Source: Sinohyriopsis cumingii | Lineage: Eukaryota; Mollusca; Bivalvia; Unionida; Unionidae | Length of the DNA stretch: 64,000 nucleotides | Direction: 5' to 3' | NCBI GenBank assembly: GCA_028554795.2 | Contig: CM068838.1 | Location: 129,801,428-129,865,427, forward strand | Part shown: in pieces, positions 31,293 through 42,543 of the stretch | Numbering within the stretch: position 1 is the first letter of the stretch | Layout: each line of letters opens with the position of its first letter | The notes under the pieces: model-generated | Database searches by the model: none | Told to the model about the DNA's origin: nothing | The model's input: the letters and a program-made list of their open reading frames with translations, nothing else | Made by a program: the position numbers and the translations under genes

Positions 31293-33390
31293 CTTTCCAA
31301 ATTGTTGGTACATTATCGAGGGCGGGCAGCTGTTGGACGAGGTTGTCTAAATCATTTGGCAGTAAGTTAGTGGTGTATAAATCGAAGAAAATGTAATCAC
31401 TCAATGTAGAGTGACGCTTACAGCAATGGTTTGTATATTTACATTTAAAGGGATGACGTTATGAAGATCCCTATTACTATAAACAACAGAAGTCCCCTCC
31501 CCCCCCCCCCCGAGGCCCTGCCAACATTTTTAGAGTCTGTATTAATCGGGAGTCATTTTAAGTGTGATGTTTTCTGTATATTTTAGAAATATGTCCTAAA
31601 GGCATAGTACTGCCGGATCATGTTCATTTTAAAGCAGAAGAATGTCATTGTAGTTGGTTTTAAGTCCTGGACAATTCCATTGTATGATGTTTTTCATTAT
31701 GAATTAATAGTGATGATTGTATTGTAATTGGGTTAGACCTTTCGCTGGGGAAATATATTTGCTTATGTATTAGGATGAAGTACAGTGTTACATTTTTGTG
31801 TGTAGGTCTTGAGCCACCTTGAGTACACGCATCAGTTTCTTCTGTATCCATGTCCTCAAGGTCGCCAACCAGTTTCTCAAGGTCAATCAGACCCTTTTAG
31901 TTGCCTGTTTTTATTGTCTTGTTTTTGCTGTTTAGTGATTTAAGTAATGAGTAATTATTGAACGTTGTCTGTGTGTAGATTGTATATTTTTGTGACTTGC
32001 AGTATGGGATATTTGAAGCTGTTTGTGTATCGGGGTAGATTTGTTCGGGTTTGTGCATCCTGGGTTGTCTTTTATTTGGTAGTTGAGAGGTTTGAGATGT
32101 CATCATCTTTCTGGCCTCTGGAAACGATATGTTTGATGTGCATTTTGTCCTCTGAATTTCCTTCTCTAGTTTTCAGTTTTTCCAGTCGTTAGAATTTGAA
32201 TTGTGATCTTTGCCATAGTTTGCACAATGTGAGGCTGCTTTGCAGTCTGCTTCTCGACGATCGGAGTCGCCTCATCGTCCACACACAGGATTTCTGTAGG
32301 ATCGGTCATCGTGATATCCGTACTTCTGACACTTGAAATAGTGAAGAGAATTTTTAATATGTACTTCAACTGTAAGCTAGAAAACACAACTTATACTACC
32401 TTAGGTAGTATTAGCGTGTTAAAGATAAATATGATGGTGTTGGTGTCCTGCACTTGTCGCCCACGATTGATCCGGATTGGACGAATTGTAGTAACTCATT
32501 GGTTCCTCATACCCTCGATGATTTCATTGTCACTGACCCATGTCGGTCGCTGCTGCGAAATGACACCTTGGGATGAGTTTAGCATCAAAGGAGCAAAACT
32601 GTAGCTGGAATATCATATGACGTCTGAATTTTCTTGATATTTTCTGTCTGTAATCTACGCTCACATACAACAAACAAGCTACTCGATTTAAGTTTCTTGA
32701 CATTTCTGGGGGTGATGACTAGACCACGTTTAACCCACTTAGTCTTTTCGACTATAATAGGTGATAGCGCAGCAACAGATTTTGATCGCATCCTTTGCAT
32801 GAATTACAATGAAGCGTGTGAATGACTCCACGCCACATGGTTAATCATCTGAGTCGGTTAAAAGTTTGAATCTTTTCAGCTGGCTTTTATTTTTGTTTTC
32901 CATCATGTTTTGTTTTATATTCATCACCCATGTTCACCCACTCACCACGGAGTCAAACTAGGTCCTATACTCAGTAGGTACCTCCTGATTCACCCGTTAA
33001 GCCACAGCCTTTTAGGAAGTCTTCACAGAGGAGAAAAAGTGAAATTAAAGGAGTAGATTCTAGGAGCAACGGTGGTATCAAGAGAGATACGAGAGAGAGA
33101 GAGAGAGAGAGAGAAGTAACTTAAGAAGACCTCCTAGGGCTCCCCGTGACCAGCCGATTTATCGAGATCCTGGCAATCCCGACCATCCGTCTCGAAGATG
33201 TAGAAGCCACAGTAGCGTGTTGAATTGGAAACCGGCTACTCAGCTATTATGATATTTTTCTCCCTCGGAACTGGTCTCAACCCATGGCAAACAGGTTGCC
33301 TCCACTCAGTCGCCTCTTACAACATTCAGCGAGGACACTTCGGACCTATTCAACAACTTTAGACCCGAGTTAAACAAGGTATTGGAATTG
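29380..33390 (-). mobile_element. Degraded I/Nimb-like LINE, copy B
   Basis: Same family and strand as 1-3520. An RNase H remnant lies at 29780-29986 (AAFFIGIYTTKARLLDGALIF, SAEVRATDLAL). RT remnants lie at 30714-30950 (TLFNININSVTMFLAPGVD, with the expected YxDD region eroded to LYVNGVLTC), and endonuclease/gag remnants at 31300-32850. The 5' UTR-like segment at 32930-33390 matches 2990-3500. Many frameshifts, an inserted (AC)n at 31243-31290 and internal deletions mark it as old. Confidence 0.78.
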
Positions 33391-34421
33391 TTCAGTTTGA
33401 TAGAGAAACGTACCCTGTGACTGATGTTATTTGGTTTCTAATCATGCCAGTGTTTGTTCAGGATTTTATAAAAGTGCATAAATTTAACTTAATGGAAATG
33501 ATATTTAAAGTGTCACTGGCAAATAAGAAAGACTTTTCCCTGAACAAGTGAAACCATTTTTTTAAATTATAAAATTGAAAAATCATGCAGTCTTATAAAA
33601 ACAAATTGATCTATTTAACTTGAGCTTTTTGTTCACAACTGCTGAAATGTTTGAAAATAATAAACTCATGTTTGATTCCTACCCATTTACCGTGTTCTTT
33701 GCCGTCCAATGTGCACTTGTCTGCTCACACTAAATACTCAGATTTTTCTAAGATTTTCTTTTGTTCTTAGCTTATATTAGCTTAGTCTTGTTGGATGCGT
33801 CGTTTCGTTTGATGGAGAGTTTCAGAGATTGATCTTTATAATTGTTTTAGTTGTGCTCATAGAGGAGTTAATATTTTTTATCTATTGTCGCGACTGCCGT
33901 TTGATTTCGGCACGGCTTTTTTCTATTTGTGTTCTTTTTGGGGGGTATTTTCAGGCGTTAATCCACGAAATCAAACTCCTACAAATCTGCAAACAGCTAG
34001 CAAGATCAACCAATATAAGTACCGACGAAAATGTTTTCCCCATATAAACAAACAAAAAACATTTAGACCAGCGAAAATAAACGATATTACAGTATTTAAA
34101 CAGCGTAGTGCACTTCATTAGAAATTAATATACACCTACACTGTATATATTAAGTTAACTTCTCGCGTACCTCATCAAACATTCAAATGCACGTGCATTG
34201 TATAATCAAGCTACCTGACAATGCAGACACAGGTATCTGACAAACCTAGCAGAAAGACAACATAAACCTTCGCAGAACCTGATGGGTTGTGTTTACAAGA
34301 CTTTTGCTTAAACCGACATAACATTCTTGATCATATCAATTCATATATGCCATTATCTAGGGTTTTAAGTCTGTTTTAAACCGTTGGTTAATATCTAACA
34401 GTAAACGTGAAGAAACTACAT
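33391..34421. other. Intergenic, no gene seen
   Basis: AT-rich, no supported feature. Confidence 0.5.
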
Positions 34422-34432
34422 ACTTGCGGATG

Positions 34433-34708
34433 CGTTTTTCAGAATGTTTAAGTCATATCGCTACGATGTCTGTAATGCGGCAGTTTATAGAGATGTCTAG
34501 CACTGACGTATCGTGCCGCGGGCATATAGCATCATGTCCCACCCAGTCACATTATCCTGACACCAAGCCGACCAGTCCTAACACTAACCTCTTAATGCTG
34601 AGCGCATAGCAAGGCAACTGTTAGTACCATTTTTATAAGGCTTTGGGTTCGAACCTGCAACCTCCCTTATCCGAGGCGGACGCTCTAATCACTAGATTGA
34701 TCCGGTCC
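34433..34708 (-). mobile_element. tRNA-derived SINE, family 1, copy B
   Basis: Same family as 4651-4975 and 53311-53640: minus-strand head with GTGATTAGAGCGTCCGCC and GGTTCGAACCC boxes. Flanked by a perfect 11-bp duplication ACTTGCGGATG at 34422-34432 and 34709-34719. Lacks the (CA)n tail of the other copies. Confidence 0.85.
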
Positions 34709-34719
34709 ACTTGCGGATG

Positions 34720-35858
34720 AAAGTGTCGGGCATTCGAAATAGTTTCATAATTATATAAAAGTGCAATAAATCAAGGTTTGAAAACCTAAATATGTTAATT
34801 TTATCAATGCAGGTTACTGGTACTGCATGATACTTATAAAAGAATTGATAACCAAGTAACCTTGAAAAAGAGAATTAAGATAATGATTAGGTCACAGTTT
34901 ATAGCTTTAATACAGGCACATAAACGATACAAAAGAATGTTGAGATATATGCATCATCTTTATGAATACAGACAAGAAAATGGTATGTATCCATCTATTG
35001 GATTGTATTTATTATTTAATCAATTTAATTTCATTGAGATCTTACACTCCTAACACGCGTTACGTGGCAAAAAACATCAGTCATCCTTTATCACCTGTCT
35101 ATTCACCGTTACTTTGCATTTGAAAGGACAAGATGATTTACATAGTTGTCTTATTGCCTATAAGTAATAATTGTCAGTGTCAGAAGCTGGGAATATATCT
35201 AATGCTTTTGATATTAAATATTAAACAGGTACATGCAACGTACATCTGAAAGATGTATTTTCAGTTGACATTTTGACCAGCAACACCAGCAATGTTGTAC
35301 TGCATACCCAAGATATAAATTTCATTTTCTGTACCCGTCGAATGTGGATTTATACCCTTTTGTTCTCAATAACGTTGTGTTAAAGTTTGGTCTGAGTGCA
35401 GCAACACAACCGGTCTACTCAACACTAGCGAAATACTTTCAAACTTATATTCTGAATTTAATGAAACTAAGCTCCAAATCACATGCGTATAGTATTCAAA
35501 TCGCAGTTCGCTAAAAGTGTTCATCAAAGCGGATACGAAGATGATACAAAAATATATCGATGACATGATTTTGTGCGCGATTCTCACTGCTGGTATTATA
35601 GATAACACGCAGCGAATATGCAATTATGCAAGGGTTCAGTATCATTATACAGATATTACAAACGTGTACACCGCATGCTAAAAATTTTGTATATTAGTGT
35701 GCTAATGCTATAATTTCTTTCAGACCATCTACCGTTTGATTTCTGTTGACATCTGAAACAATTGGTGGTCATAACGATCAAAGTATATTATGTGCTGACC
35801 TCTTCCTCTTGTATTGGATTGACTTTATACATTCTTCGCCCTTATTTAAAGGAATCTG

Positions 35859-35896
<38 letters not shown>

Positions 35897-36047
35897 TTTA
35901 TTTATCTCTGACTTTATATTAAAAACTGAGTCAACATCATCCCTGTATTATTCCACCTTTCTCGAGCCATTTTCTTTTTCAGTGATATCAATATTGTGAA
36001 TCAACTGAAATATTACAGTTCACTAGCTCCAGTTTAAAAGAACCAAG
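34720..36047. other. Upstream region of CHMP4
   Basis: No other gene seen. (AC)n microsatellite at 35861-35894 about 150 bp before the CHMP4 start codon. No clear TATA box; the transcription start cannot be placed. Confidence 0.5.
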
Positions 36048-36234
36048 ATGAGTTTTTTCAAGAAAGCATTCAGCTCGAGAAAGTCGAAAGATAGGAAAGG
36101 ACCAACTCCTCAGGAATCCATACAAAGGCTGCGAGAAATTGAAGAGATGCTAAACAAAAAGTCTGAATTCTTGGAGAAAAAAGTAGAACAGGAATTGGCA
36201 ATAGCCAAAAAGAATGCAACAAAAAATAAGAGGG
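36048..36234 (+). CDS. CHMP4: CHMP4 (ESCRT-III Snf7 family), exon 1
   Basis: Residues 1-62 plus one base: MSFFKKAFSSRKSK start, then GPTPQESIQRLREIEEML and EFLEKKVEQELAIAKK, the basic N-terminal helix region of CHMP4/Snf7. The 5' splice site G|GTAAGC is at 36235. The whole gene joins exons 36048-36234, 53864-54041, 57057-57171, 59227-59362 and 61940-61992 in consistent phase to give 222 residues, the normal family length. CHMP4 polymerises into filaments for endosomal sorting, cytokinetic abscission and membrane repair. Intron 1 is 17.6 kb, of which 14.7 kb is Polinton 2. Confidence 0.95.
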
Positions 36235-36275
36235 GTAAGCTGAATTAATCAGTCAATTATAAAGTGCATATACAA

Positions 36276-36331
36276 TGCTACTACTACTATTACTACTACT
36301 ACTACTACTACTACTACTAATAATAATAATA
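36276..36331. repeat. (CTA)n/(ATA)n microsatellite in intron 1
   Basis: Trinucleotide repeats about 40 bp after exon 1. Confidence 0.9.
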
Positions 36332-36823
36332 ATAGTACAACGTATTATTTAAATTTGAGTTAATCTCACAAGGGGGCCCCGAGGGGCTTAAAATATTTAA
36401 TACGTGTACACAATATTTAAGGAAGAAAGAAAGATTATATTAATGCAGGATTCACTTTACACAAATATTTCACTTTAAGAAGATCGTGTCATTCCATCGA
36501 TATATAGCACCGTTCTAGAAGAACGGTTGTGAAGCTTGATTATTTTTTGATATTAGTTAATTTGCATGATCGTTATAATGTGCAGTAATAGTTTATAATG
36601 GGCAGTATGAAACATTAACATAATATTTTCCTTCCACTCTTTCGTAGATAGTTCTGCAGTTGTCCCGGTATTGTCAGTTTGGACTATATACTGTTACAGG
36701 CGTAATCTTTATCACGAATTCAAATTAGTGTACCATCAACAATAGCTATACGGGCAGAGGATTAGTCTTAGCCGCATACCAATTGCCACCATAGTGCCAA
36801 TATCTCGGGAGAAAATGTGAACT

Positions 36824-36830
36824 TAGTACG
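36824..36830. repeat. Left target-site duplication of Polinton 2
   Basis: TAGTACG precedes the TIR and recurs at 51575-51581. A 6-bp duplication plus one chance match, or 7 bp. Confidence 0.88.
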
Positions 36831-37084
36831 AGCAGCAGAGAGGGTGGACAGACCACGTTTGTTTGTCAAAATAAAGGCTCCCACGAGAACTAATTCGTAA
36901 GAAACCTCCAATTCCAATTCTAAAGGCTGCTATGTGATGTTATTTATGATACAAATATATGTACGTGACTACGTGTGTGTGTCATAAACACAGGTGTGTA
37001 CATGAAATTTATTTTGTTATTTAAAGCCTCATAGAGGTTCTCCACGTCCTCTGCTGCTATACAGTTAAAATATTTGATCAAGTC
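36831..37084 (+). repeat. Left TIR of Polinton 2
   Basis: Matches the reverse complement of 51320-51574 at about 97%. Inner end GATCAAGTC. The inverted arm on the right overlaps the last codons of the ATPase. Confidence 0.94.
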
Positions 37085-37139
37085 AGGCTAGTATTTTTTT
37101 TTGTCATTATAAATTGAAATTATTTGTATATTAAATATC

Positions 37140-38169
37140 ATGAGTGTTGGAGAACCACATTCCGCCAGATTAGCACGAGAGCGACTAGAAGCAATAAAAC
37201 CATATTTTCCTGTGAGAGAATCTGTCAAAAGAAAAATAAGAGCAGTTGAAGACACAAAACATGGATTTAGAGAATTATCAACAGAATTATTTGAACCAAT
37301 AACTAAAACCACCGAGAAAGTTATATTTGGAGATATTGAAGATCCTGATGTGAGAAAACGTGGTATTCTTCCCGTGTTAAAACAAATTAAAGAACAAACT
37401 CGACCTCAGCCTGCACCTGTGCGTGCACCTGCACCGGTTGTTATACCTGCGGCAAGGCCTAAAACTAAGCTTAAATCTAAAGTTAAATATAGACCTAAAT
37501 CTGGTATACCTCAAGCTGTTGAAGACATAGAAGAACAATCCACAGGAGTTCGCGCGATCGAAAAATTTACCAATGACGCTATTATTAATATTAGACGGGT
37601 TAAAAATTATAAAGATTTAGCTTATATTGCTTTAGCCACATATAAATCACGACAAAATGTTTTAAAGCCTGAATATATCGATAAACCTGTATCTAGTAAT
37701 GCTTGGTTAAAGTGGATATTCTATGTGTATCATGACCTTGATAGAGTCAATAATGATAATCCCAATTTTATCAAATATCTTTCTGAGGTAGATAAATTGG
37801 AAGAACAAGTAAAACAAGGTAAACTTCAATTTCAACCAATATTGCTGCCTAAACCGTTATCAACTGAACCTGCAAAAAAAATTACGCAACAAGTAGGACC
37901 TATACCGGAGAAAAAAACCTTTACCACATGAGTTATTTACCGAAGAAGCTCTTAATGAATTTGATGATAGATATAAATTAATTGATATCGCCATAAACGG
38001 TTATGAAAATAGACTTAAATATGTAAAAGATGAGTCTATCGCTGAACAACTTGGACAGGGCGATTGGGTCCCCGCGGTATATTTTGCCAGTAAAAGAGCA
38101 AAAATTAATACGAAAAATCCAGAATATAAAAATTTTCTTTCTGAATTAAGTAAGACAAAAACAAAATGA
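37140..38169 (+). pseudogene. Repeat-domain protein, copies 1 and 2 (single frameshift)
   Basis: The first frame (37140-37931) has a basic N-terminus, an Ala/Pro-rich linker (PAPVRAPAPVVIP) and a domain NYKDLAYIALATYKSR...WIFYVYHDLDR...NPNFIKYLSEVDKLE. A second frame to 38169 has a related domain RYKLIDIAINGYENR...DWVPAVYFASKRAK...NPEYKNFLSEL. The break is at an A7 run (about 37911-37917). The following gene carries a third copy. Domain of about 60 residues, not recognised; no function assigned. Confidence 0.6.
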
Positions 38170-38723
38170 CTCAACAACGACAAAAAATATCAGAGGAATT
38201 ACCCTCGGTTATGTTTAACGAAAGTAGTATCAGATCGCTGAAAAATCGATCTAGAGTAGCTGAAATTGCCGCGTATGATTATGATGCTCGAAACAGATAT
38301 TTATTACCAAGATATGTCAATAGTGTTACTGAAGATAAATGGCCAACCTATTTATATATTGCTCATAAAAATAGCAGGATTATTTCAAATGATCCAAATT
38401 ATATAAATTTTCTTGAAGACGTAGATAAATTAAAACAACAACCTCAAGAACAGCAATCTCAGGAAGAAGAAGAAGATTTTTCGACTCCAGTACAATCACC
38501 AACCTACACCGATAGCGGTTATAATTCTATTTGTCCCGATAGCGTTATCAACGATGTATCTCGGCTAGAAGTTCTTATTGGGGGAAAACGAGCTGGAAAT
38601 AACTCACCAGAAATAATCAACGAAGCATCTGACATTTGTCAACGATTATTTCGCGGTGGCGTCGTAGATGTTCACGTTTACAGAAATCTCATCGATGAAC
38701 TCGTCGACGAATACAGCGATTAG
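38166..38723 (+). CDS. Repeat-domain protein, copy 3
   Basis: 185 residues. Its ATG overlaps the preceding TGA as ATGA. Holds the third copy of the domain (SRVAEIAAYDYDARNRYL, KWPTYLYIAHKNSR, NDPNYINFLEDVDKL), then a Gln/Glu-rich linker and an unrelated C-terminal part (EIINEASDICQRLFRGGVVD). The shared consensus is I-A-x3-Y-x2-R, W-x2-Y-x-A-x-K and P-x-Y-x2-F-L. Upstream of the minor capsid gene; function unknown. Confidence 0.65.
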   Translation: MTQQRQKISEELPSVMFNESSIRSLKNRSRVAEIAAYDYDARNRYLLPRYVNSVTEDKWPTYLYIAHKNSRIISNDPNYINFLEDVDKLKQQPQEQQSQEEEEDFSTPVQSPTYTDSGYNSICPDSVINDVSRLEVLIGGKRAGNNSPEIINEASDICQRLFRGGVVDVHVYRNLIDELVDEYSD

Positions 38724-38741
38724 TTGTTAGATAAATAGATA

Positions 38742-39185
38742 ATGATTGTTCATAAATATCATCGTAGACCCACACAGGTTCGCGTGGTAAATTCTCGATC
38801 ACCCGTGTATAAATATACTCACGGAAACGGACTTGGCGACGCTGTCACAAGTTTTGTCACAAGAATAGCCCCTAAAATTGGACCTGCTGCTAAACAATTA
38901 GCAATGAAAGCTATAGGAGTAATTGGTGAAAAAGTTCTTTCTGGTGTTGGTAATTTGGCTAGTAAAGGTTTTGAAGCCATCAAAAGTAGAGTTTTAAATT
39001 TAGTAGGCCGAGGAAAGAAAAAATCACCAGTTAAATTACCTAGCACCGATGTGATGCCTAGCGATGTTAGTAAAATAATAAACGGCGCGGCAAATCAAAA
39101 ACTAATGGAATTAACAAATCAAATAGCGCGCCAAGATCCAATAAATACCAGCTTTACAGGTAGTGGTCTTCGTTTTAGAAGATGA
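38742..39185 (+). CDS. GLGD minor capsid-like protein
   Basis: 147 residues, basic N-terminus, then THGNGLGDAVTSFVTRIAP and an Ala/Gly-rich amphipathic segment, later NLVGRGKKKSP. The GLGD motif followed by S...AP..P matches the Polinton 1 protein at 14351-14775 (GHGLGDMLKSAFRSVAP), which also lies directly upstream of a major capsid gene in transcription order. Virion internal protein by inference. Confidence 0.65.
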   Translation: MIVHKYHRRPTQVRVVNSRSPVYKYTHGNGLGDAVTSFVTRIAPKIGPAAKQLAMKAIGVIGEKVLSGVGNLASKGFEAIKSRVLNLVGRGKKKSPVKLPSTDVMPSDVSKIINGAANQKLMELTNQIARQDPINTSFTGSGLRFRR

Positions 39186-39198
39186 TCTTTATAATAAA

Positions 39199-40614
39199 AT
39201 GTTTGCACGGACATCCAATGAAGCATTCGGCATGGACGAACCCGTAAGCAGGGACACGTCGGTGCGTGATCATCAATATTATTCATATGACACAGTAACG
39301 CCAAATAGTGAAAATCGCGTTGAAATTCAAATTCATGACACAACAAGATATTTTCTACCATCTGAGGCGTTTATCGAAGTTACTGGTGATATTATAAAAA
39401 CCGATAACACTGCCTACGCTGATGGTTTTAAAGTAGGATTCGTCAACAATGGCATTATGGCGTTGTTTAAGAGCGCCACATACATGATTGATGGAAGAAA
39501 AATAGAATCAATTACCAGTGATGTTGATCTTGCTACGACAAGTATAGGCCTGGCTAGGTACTCAGACGATTTTACCAGATCAGCTGGTCCTACTATGATG
39601 TTTGCCAAGGATAATAATAACCACACCGATCATGTACAGAATATTAAATTACAAATGACAGCAGGTGTTACCGTTGCTGCTCCACAACCTGTTGATGGTG
39701 AACACGAAGCTAGACCAGCTGATGGTGCTCAATATAGCGTCATAAAACGCGCTAATCCTAATTATAATTTAGGATTTGCCACACGCAGAGCCATGTTAAA
39801 AGGTAATCGTAGAAGTTTTTCCTGTGCAATTCCGTTATCTCACATATTTGGATTTTGTAGAAATTTTAGAAAAGTAATTTTCGGAGCCAAACACACGATT
39901 GTCCTTTTTAGAAAAGGTAACAGCAATGAAGCACTTTGGCGACAAGCTGGTGATGATGGAAAGGTGGTTTTAACTAAACTTACCTTGTGGATGCGCGCAA
40001 TGACTCCGTCGATAATTGAAGAACAAAAGTTACTATCATTTATGGATCAAGGGGGTAAATCAATTATGTCGTGGTTAACAACAACCACTGACTCAACCGA
40101 TATAAATATCAATGGTATATTTACTTGGCGTATTGCATCACAGCAAGGTGTTTCCGCACCTAGACACATCTTTATTGCTCTTCAAAACGCTAACAGATAT
40201 GATCAAACACACAGTCATATGATATTTGATAATTCTGAGGCCAGCGAAGTGTCGTTGAGAATAAACGGACAAAAGGAACCATCAGAAGAAATATCAATAA
40301 ATTTTGAAAATTTCTCGACAGCTCGTGCATATCATCATATGTTAAGTTTTATGGGGCGAGATCAAAATATTGACACGGGTTTGCAAATATCACAGTTGGA
40401 TTTTAATACTCATTACCCAATTTATTATTTTTCGCTGGAACATCTTGATTTGTTTAAACAATCTGTCGTTGATATACATTTCAAAGCCAGAATTAACACA
40501 AATGGGCCCGCTAGAGCGATCGCGGTGATACTTAGCGATAGAACTATGCTTTTAGAAGGTATTAGTGGCCGAATGAGAATAATTGACGCGCAGGTGGAAA
40601 AAAATGTAATTTAA
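39199..40614 (+). CDS. Major capsid protein, hexon-like (double jelly roll)
   Basis: 471 residues from ATG 39199 (MFARTSNEAFGMDEP). An upstream in-frame ATG at 39163 lies inside the previous gene, so I prefer the second. Intact. Segments such as VEIQIHDTTRYFLPSEAF, FATRRAMLKGNRRSFSCAIP and the C-terminal AIAVILSDRTMLLEG resemble capsid proteins of the arthropod/fungal-type Polintons. Very different from the Polinton 1 major capsid protein. Confidence 0.8.
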   Translation: MFARTSNEAFGMDEPVSRDTSVRDHQYYSYDTVTPNSENRVEIQIHDTTRYFLPSEAFIEVTGDIIKTDNTAYADGFKVGFVNNGIMALFKSATYMIDGRKIESITSDVDLATTSIGLARYSDDFTRSAGPTMMFAKDNNNHTDHVQNIKLQMTAGVTVAAPQPVDGEHEARPADGAQYSVIKRANPNYNLGFATRRAMLKGNRRSFSCAIPLSHIFGFCRNFRKVIFGAKHTIVLFRKGNSNEALWRQAGDDGKVVLTKLTLWMRAMTPSIIEEQKLLSFMDQGGKSIMSWLTTTTDSTDININGIFTWRIASQQGVSAPRHIFIALQNANRYDQTHSHMIFDNSEASEVSLRINGQKEPSEEISINFENFSTARAYHHMLSFMGRDQNIDTGLQISQLDFNTHYPIYYFSLEHLDLFKQSVVDIHFKARINTNGPARAIAVILSDRTMLLEGISGRMRIIDAQVEKNVI

Positions 40615-40632
40615 ATCAAACGAATTATAATA

Positions 40633-41538
40633 ATGCCATACGATCATGTTAGTGTGACTCTGACACCGAGTCAGATAAAAAAACTTCAGTCAAAGTCAGT
40701 AAAAACCTGCGGGATAAAATTAATGTTGAAAAATACTCAAATTCAAGGTGGGCCAAATAAATTATCGCTAACTAAAACTCAACATGGACGTTTCACAAAA
40801 GCTAAATTAGCAAATTCAGGCGTTCACGTTGAACTTAGTCCAGGTGCCATCAAGGACATGATTAAAACTGGCGGGTTCTTTCCGCTTCTCGCTGCCATTC
40901 CGGCGTTGATTGCGAAAATAGCCACTTTCGCTGCTCCGTTGGCGGCAAAGGCTGCCGCGGCGGCTCCGGCGTTAATAGCAAAAGGCGCGTTATTAGGTTC
41001 GGCTGGATACGCGGGTAGTAAAATAGCAGAAAAAATAACTGGAGGCCGATATGCCAAAAAAACAAGGACTCGGCCTTTATCTGGGACGACCAAAATACGG
41101 ACACGGCCTAAGATTAGCGCGGCCACAATAACGCCGATGTCAAATTTAGATTTATCTGACGAGGCAAAAAATAAAAAAATAAAATTCTTCAGAGGTGTAT
41201 TTATGCGCGACCAGTTGCCGGATAAACCAAACATTAACGAGTCTGGAATTATAAATCTTGACTTAAGTACCGGTCCGGGAACGCACTGGGTATCTTGCTC
41301 GATAAATCCGCGTGAAATTATTTATTTTGACTCGTACGGGCTAGCGCCGCCAAATGAGTTTCTCACTTATGTAGCGCAGTTAAAAGTTCCAATTTGGTAT
41401 TCAACGTTACCCACGCAAATGTTAACTGATCCGCCGATATGCGGTCACGAATCAATTAATGTACTCGACGCGATATCAAAATCATCTCAGCCGTATTATA
41501 AAACCGTACTTAGATATACTTCTAATCAATGTGGTTGA
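40633..41538 (+). CDS. Hydrophobic pVI-like region fused to adenain-like protease
   Basis: 301 residues, one frame. The N-terminal 1-75 is basic. Residues about 76-135 are Ala/Gly-rich and hydrophobic (FFPLLAAIPALIAKIATFA), as in membrane-active capsid proteins, followed by a basic linker. The C-terminal part is protease-like: RDQLPDKPN, GTHWVSC (His), IIYFDSYG (Asp) and PPICGHESINVLDAI (Cys). In related elements these are usually separate genes; the fusion is uninterrupted here. Ends four bases before the next start. Confidence 0.75.
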   Translation: MPYDHVSVTLTPSQIKKLQSKSVKTCGIKLMLKNTQIQGGPNKLSLTKTQHGRFTKAKLANSGVHVELSPGAIKDMIKTGGFFPLLAAIPALIAKIATFAAPLAAKAAAAAPALIAKGALLGSAGYAGSKIAEKITGGRYAKKTRTRPLSGTTKIRTRPKISAATITPMSNLDLSDEAKNKKIKFFRGVFMRDQLPDKPNINESGIINLDLSTGPGTHWVSCSINPREIIYFDSYGLAPPNEFLTYVAQLKVPIWYSTLPTQMLTDPPICGHESINVLDAISKSSQPYYKTVLRYTSNQCG

Positions 41539-41542
41539 CATT

Positions 41543-42271
41543 TATGGAAGATCCGTGTCAAGAAAGAAAAAAACTCTAACCGATATTGATTTATTTAAAT
41601 ATGCAACTCGAGATGAACTTAATAATTTATTAGCAATATCAGGAATAGATCCCGACGAGGTTGTTATTTTTCAAGATAAACATGGAAAATTACGAACAAG
41701 TAACGTCAAATTGACTGATGTAATTAATCGAGTCGAATATAATACTCACTTAGGTGATTTTACTGGTTTACAGAACGCTGTTAGAAAAATTAATGAAATT
41801 TCCGCAGAAATAGATAAAAAAATATCAGACATTAACGTAAAAATTACCGAAATTAACACCGATGTTGATTTATTTAGTGGTGCTAGCGTGCTAATTCCTG
41901 GAATTATTACCAAAGCTAGCTTTATTAAATTTCCACCAACAGTGGTACCAAATCAGTTTATAAATTTAACGTTTACGACGGCGTCGAGGTTAGCAACATG
42001 GACGCCGGAAAATAACAGCTTCACGTACACGGCGCCGGTTACCGGCTTGTATCAATTATATGTTTTATCCAAGGTGAGATTCAGAATAATAGCTAAAATA
42101 TATAAATGGAAGCACACCAGCGATAGATTTCTTGGATCTTTAAATATTCCACTAGATAATAAATCCGAAGAAATATTTGAGTTAGAGCCACCAGATAGAA
42201 CAGTGTCAACAGATTACTGGTGGTGTATGGAATTTATCGCCGAAATACCCTCATCATTTAGTTGGACGTGA
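41543..42271 (+). pseudogene. Fibre-like trimeric spike protein (frameshift near start)
   Basis: ATG 41543 opens 11 codons and then stops. The main frame (open to 42271) takes over at an A7 run near 41562-41573. The main frame has an N-terminal domain (DLFKYATRDELNNLLA), a heptad-rich coiled coil (INEISAEIDKKISDINVKI) and a C-terminal beta-rich head with TYTAPVTGLYQLYVLSKV, a pattern like C1q/TNF-type heads. A receptor-binding fibre is inferred. Alternative start: ATG 41459, inside the protease gene. Confidence 0.6.
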
Positions 42272-42279
42272 AATTAATA

Positions 42280-42543
42280 ATGACCGCATCCACGTATATA
42301 TATAATCAGGCGCGATTATGGCAGAATTCGCTAAAACTCATCATAGACACGTATCAGGTAAAGATAAAAAAATATCAACGCCGATTAGCCGCCGTCGACG
42401 TAATTATTTATTCGGTTTCCGCGGCCGTTGCCGGTGCCGGAATAATATTATCCGCGGTAACAATGATGGCACCGCTCGTTGTAACTATTATTGTTTCCGC
42501 GTCAACGACGATCGCGGGTGTTCTTAATATTATTGCAAAATAA
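42280..42543 (+). CDS. Small two-helix membrane protein
   Basis: 87 residues from ATG 42280, intact. Basic N-terminal half, then two long hydrophobic helices (VIIYSVSAAVAGAGIILSA and MAPLVVTIIVSASTTIAGV). Lies 8 bp after the fibre-like gene. Function unknown; position suggests a virion membrane or entry protein. Confidence 0.6.
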   Translation: MTASTYIYNQARLWQNSLKLIIDTYQVKIKKYQRRLAAVDVIIYSVSAAVAGAGIILSAVTMMAPLVVTIIVSASTTIAGVLNIIAK

